The position numbers and the translations under genes are program-made. Under the pieces are notes generated by a model that ran no database searches, had not been told where the DNA came from, and saw only the letters and a list, made by a program, of their open reading frames with translations. DNA of 64,000 nt from Anderseniella sp. Alg231-50 (GTDB lineage Bacteria > Pseudomonadota > Alphaproteobacteria > Rhizobiales > Aestuariivirgaceae): positions 1,674,001-1,738,000 of the forward strand of contig NZ_LT703003.1 of NCBI RefSeq assembly GCF_900149695.1. Direction: 5' to 3'. The stretch's first letter is position 1. Every line of letters begins with the position of its first letter. Of the stretch, positions 61,705-64,000 are shown piece after piece.

Positions 61705-63374
61705 GCAGCGCCATGCCAAGATACGGACATTCAGGAATACGTAACCGTTTCGCTCTCTTGTCTGCGTTGGGCGCGATGTGTGTCTGCCTGCTTGCGGCGG
61801 GCAGCGCTACTGCCGGGGCGGCGGCGATTCCTGCCAAAATACTGCCGGTTTCCGCACTTCAGGGCGGAACACTGCTTGAACCGATTCTGGTTTCCCGCAG
61901 ATGGAGAATGCGCATGCGGATGCGCAAGCGCTTCCGGCGGCATGTCCTTCGCCGCATGCATCGCATGAGGAAGCGGCGTTACAGGCGCAAGCATCACAAA
62001 CCGAAAAAGCCCACTGTTACCGCTCGCCGCCGCGCCCATACGGTTTGCATTGGCGGGTTTGTGAAAATCCGGCGCTGCCGCTGTCCACGAAAAGCCAGGC
62101 GGTATAAAATCAGCCGGCGTGTATACGCGTGCATGCGGAATGGCAAGCGCCTGGCAGTGCCCGGTGCCGGCAAGCCAGCGGCGGGGCAGATCAGCGATAC
62201 CGTGCCTGCAAGTGCCGGGCTTCCTGCCGCGACTGGCGCCGGAGTTCCGCGCACTGTTGCCGGAGACGTGCTGGTGATGATGCGCCGGACCGCCAAAGCG
62301 GCTGAAGCTGATGCGGTTGCCAGGAAATTCAGCCTTGAGATTGCCGGCCGCTGGAGCCTTGGCAGTATTGACGCGCGCCTGGTGCGTTTCCGTATTCGCG
62401 ACAGGCGCACGGTTGCCCAGGTGGTCGCAGCATTGCGCAGCGATCCGAGGGTTATGGCACCGCAACCCAATTACCAGTATCGCGCACAGACCGGTGGCCG
62501 AAAAACACCGGCTGCCGGACTGCAGTATGCGCTGAGCAAGGCCGATATCATATCGGCACATTCGCTGGCGCGCGGCCGCGGCGTACGCATTGCCGTCATC
62601 GACTCGGGCATTGACGTGACCCATCCCGACCTCGCCAAAGCGGTTGTGGCGTCATTTGATGCCGCCGGCAAAGCCGCAATCCGGCCCGGCGATCACGGCA
62701 CCGCAATCGCCGGCATCATCAGGGCGCGCGGGCTGCTGCGCGGGGTCGCACCCGAAGCCGCTTTGTTGAATGTAAACGTGTTCCAGTCGTCCGGCTCAGG
62801 CCGTCCGGCGATTGCCACTACAGCCAACCTCCTGCGCGGCCTTGACTGGGCTGTGTCAAAGCGTGCCCGGGTCATCAATATGAGCCTTGCAGGCCCGCAT
62901 GACCCCTTGTTGCGCCATGCAATCATCGCCGCCTATCGAAAGCGGGCGATCATTGTTGCCGCTGCCGGAAATGGCGGTGCAAATGCGCCTTCAGCCTATC
63001 CGGCGGCCTATGCACAGGTTATCGCGGTCACCGCAACCGACATTGCCGACCGCGTGTACAGGTCTGCGAACCAGGGCAGCTACATCGCAGTCGCTGCTCC
63101 CGGTGTCGACATTCTGGCACCGGCACTTGGGCATGCGCACCTGCTGCAGACCGGCACGTCATTTGCCGCCGCCCATGTCAGCGGCATAATCGCGCTCATT
63201 GTCGGGCGCGCACCGAAACTGACGGCCAAGGCGGTGCTGCGGGCGCTCAGCGAAACGGCCGGCGATCTAGGCCGGCCGGGCCGCGATGAAACCTTCGGGG
63301 CAGGCCGCGTCAGTGCTTACAAATCACTGGCCTTGATTAAAAAATCCAGGCGAACTTCCGGGTATCGCCAATGA
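61701..63374 (+). CDS. Secreted subtilisin-like (S8) serine protease with Arg/Cys-rich region
   Basis: A 557-residue S8 protease. After a signal peptide (about 15-42) comes a dense Arg/Met/Lys segment (66-104), then a Cys-Arg cluster (115-146 with CIGGF, RCRCPRKARR and YAC). A prodomain-like region (185-262) follows. The catalytic domain has D301 (VIDSGID), H332 (GDHGTAIAG) and S487 (GTSFAAAHVSG), with N424 in AAAGNGG as oxyanion residue. It is coupled to the anti-sigma gene and may cleave the large secreted protein or activate the sigma pathway. Confidence 0.93.
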   Translation: MSSAMPRYGHSGIRNRFALLSALGAMCVCLLAAGSATAGAAAIPAKILPVSALQGGTLLEPILVSRRWRMRMRMRKRFRRHVLRRMHRMRKRRYRRKHHKPKKPTVTARRRAHTVCIGGFVKIRRCRCPRKARRYKISRRVYACMRNGKRLAVPGAGKPAAGQISDTVPASAGLPAATGAGVPRTVAGDVLVMMRRTAKAAEADAVARKFSLEIAGRWSLGSIDARLVRFRIRDRRTVAQVVAALRSDPRVMAPQPNYQYRAQTGGRKTPAAGLQYALSKADIISAHSLARGRGVRIAVIDSGIDVTHPDLAKAVVASFDAAGKAAIRPGDHGTAIAGIIRARGLLRGVAPEAALLNVNVFQSSGSGRPAIATTANLLRGLDWAVSKRARVINMSLAGPHDPLLRHAIIAAYRKRAIIVAAAGNGGANAPSAYPAAYAQVIAVTATDIADRVYRSANQGSYIAVAAPGVDILAPALGHAHLLQTGTSFAAAHVSGIIALIVGRAPKLTAKAVLRALSETAGDLGRPGRDETFGAGRVSAYKSLALIKKSRRTSGYRQ

Positions 63375-64000
63375 TAAAGACACCCATCCTCATTGTCGGG
63401 GCAGGACCGACCGGCCTGATGTTGTCGGCGCAGTTGCACCGCTATGGAGCGGCACATGTCATTGCCGACCGCAAGAAAGGTGTCACCGAGGTCAGCAAAG
63501 CCCTGGCCGTGCAGGCCCGGACGCTTGAACAATATCGTCAGCTCGGCATTGCCGACGCTGCCATTGATGACGGCTTCATGGCGGAAAGTGCGCGGTTCAT
63601 CATCAACGGCCGCATCAGGGCGACCGCCCAGTTCGGCGAGATCGGTGCCGGGCTCAGCCCGTACCCGTTTCTGTTCATTCTGGAGCAATCGCGCAATGAG
63701 GCGTTGCTGCTGGATCACATCACCTCGCGCGGAGGCGCAGTTCAGTGGTCGACCGAGGTTACGGACCTGCAACGTCATGCTGACGGTTATACCGGCACCT
63801 TGAAACGCTCAGACGGGACCTCGGAACCATTCCGGTGCCGGTATCTTATCGGATGCGGCGGCGCCAGCAGTCCGGTACGGCACTTTCTCGACATGCCGTT
63901 CAGGGGGGCTACCAACGAACAATCGTTCTTTGTGGCTGACATCAACCTGGACATAGACCTGGAAAAACACGGCCTGCTGCTGGTCTTCAACCAGGCAGAG
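63371..64000 (+). CDS. FAD-dependent aromatic-ring monooxygenase (partial)
   Basis: The first 210 codons of a flavoprotein monooxygenase, cut at the window edge. The FAD fold is ILIVGAGPTGLMLSAQL, and the RNEALLLDHI-type stretch and LIGCGGASSPVR (DG/GD-like region) follow the PheA/TfdB-class order. Such enzymes hydroxylate aromatics. The start overlaps the protease stop by 4 bases (ATGA), so it is co-translated with it, which is odd for this enzyme type. Confidence 0.85.
   Translation, partial: MIKTPILIVGAGPTGLMLSAQLHRYGAAHVIADRKKGVTEVSKALAVQARTLEQYRQLGIADAAIDDGFMAESARFIINGRIRATAQFGEIGAGLSPYPFLFILEQSRNEALLLDHITSRGGAVQWSTEVTDLQRHADGYTGTLKRSDGTSEPFRCRYLIGCGGASSPVRHFLDMPFRGATNEQSFFVADINLDIDLEKHGLLLVFNQAE

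Noticed and set aside
1-64000. rRNA, tRNA, CRISPR, prophage or integron elements
   Set aside because: No repeat-spacer array, cloverleaf, rRNA core sequence, integrase or transposase was seen while reading both strands by eye; a dedicated search could still find a weak tRNA or small RNA.

Overview
The window looks like about 64 kb of chromosome from an alphaproteobacterium, most likely of the Hyphomicrobiales (Rhizobiales) type. The evidence is the high-GC codon use, the best-recognised gene sets (BetI/BetA with ChoXWV, a form I CO dehydrogenase cluster in the Oligotropha cox order, YcaO/TfuA, DUF302, NicO/DUF1007), and an intergenic palindrome at 7602-7644 of a kind I recall as widespread in Hyphomicrobiales genomes. 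The taxonomic call is an inference. I see no rRNA, tRNA, CRISPR, transposase or phage gene. Genes are dense, and many neighbours overlap by 1-4 bases (ATGA, TGATG).

Layout. 1-1023: partial membrane protein. 1065-6514: choline uptake and oxidation (betA and betI on the minus strand, choXWV on the plus strand, a BetI-type palindrome between them). 6518-11731: TspO, DUF302, an FAH-fold hydrolase with a signal peptide, a NicO metal exporter with its DUF1007 partner, CcdA, DUF6489. 11752-15260: PPK2, a phosphoesterase-like protein and a cobalt-type nitrile hydratase operon. 15349-19189: haloacid dehalogenase, GST, DUF1330/NmrA pair, HxlR regulator. 19204-23544: AcrAB-like RND pump. 23705-27461: small membrane and secreted proteins, including a K+ channel pore protein and a CPBP protease. 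27600-30139: PepSY protein plus two-component system, the response regulator apparently starting at CTG. 30191-35779: small proteins, then a copper block (SCO, YcnI-PCuAC fusion, DUF2946-like, HupE, anchor protein, MerR).

35861-40228 is the most interesting part: a compact candidate RiPP locus. A SARP/BTAD regulator is followed by a 62-residue candidate precursor peptide, a YcaO cyclodehydratase/thioamidase and a TfuA partner, all on the minus strand. Three heptamers spaced exactly 11 bp apart lie upstream of the peptide gene, 9 nt before a possible -10 box. This matches the operator layout of actinobacterial SARP regulators.

40653-42942: PilZ protein, DUF2061, XRE regulator. 43073-51708: coxC-M-S-L-D-E-F-G, an aerobic CO dehydrogenase cluster with the form I active-site motif AYRCSFR and a 20-bp-period direct repeat upstream of coxM that the LytTR regulator CoxC might bind. 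52016-54276: a minus-strand unit with a Mur-ligase-like gene, a 5'-truncated CapA gene and a 17-codon ORF with a near-perfect Shine-Dalgarno. 54506-55966: NCS2 permease. 56064-63374: a 1178-residue secreted protein with three DUF11-like repeats and a Cys/Arg-rich tail, facing an ECF sigma, anti-sigma and subtilisin-like protease operon. The protease carries a similar Arg/Cys-rich segment, so the two may form one envelope-stress or surface system. 63371-64000: start of an FAD monooxygenase cut by the window edge.
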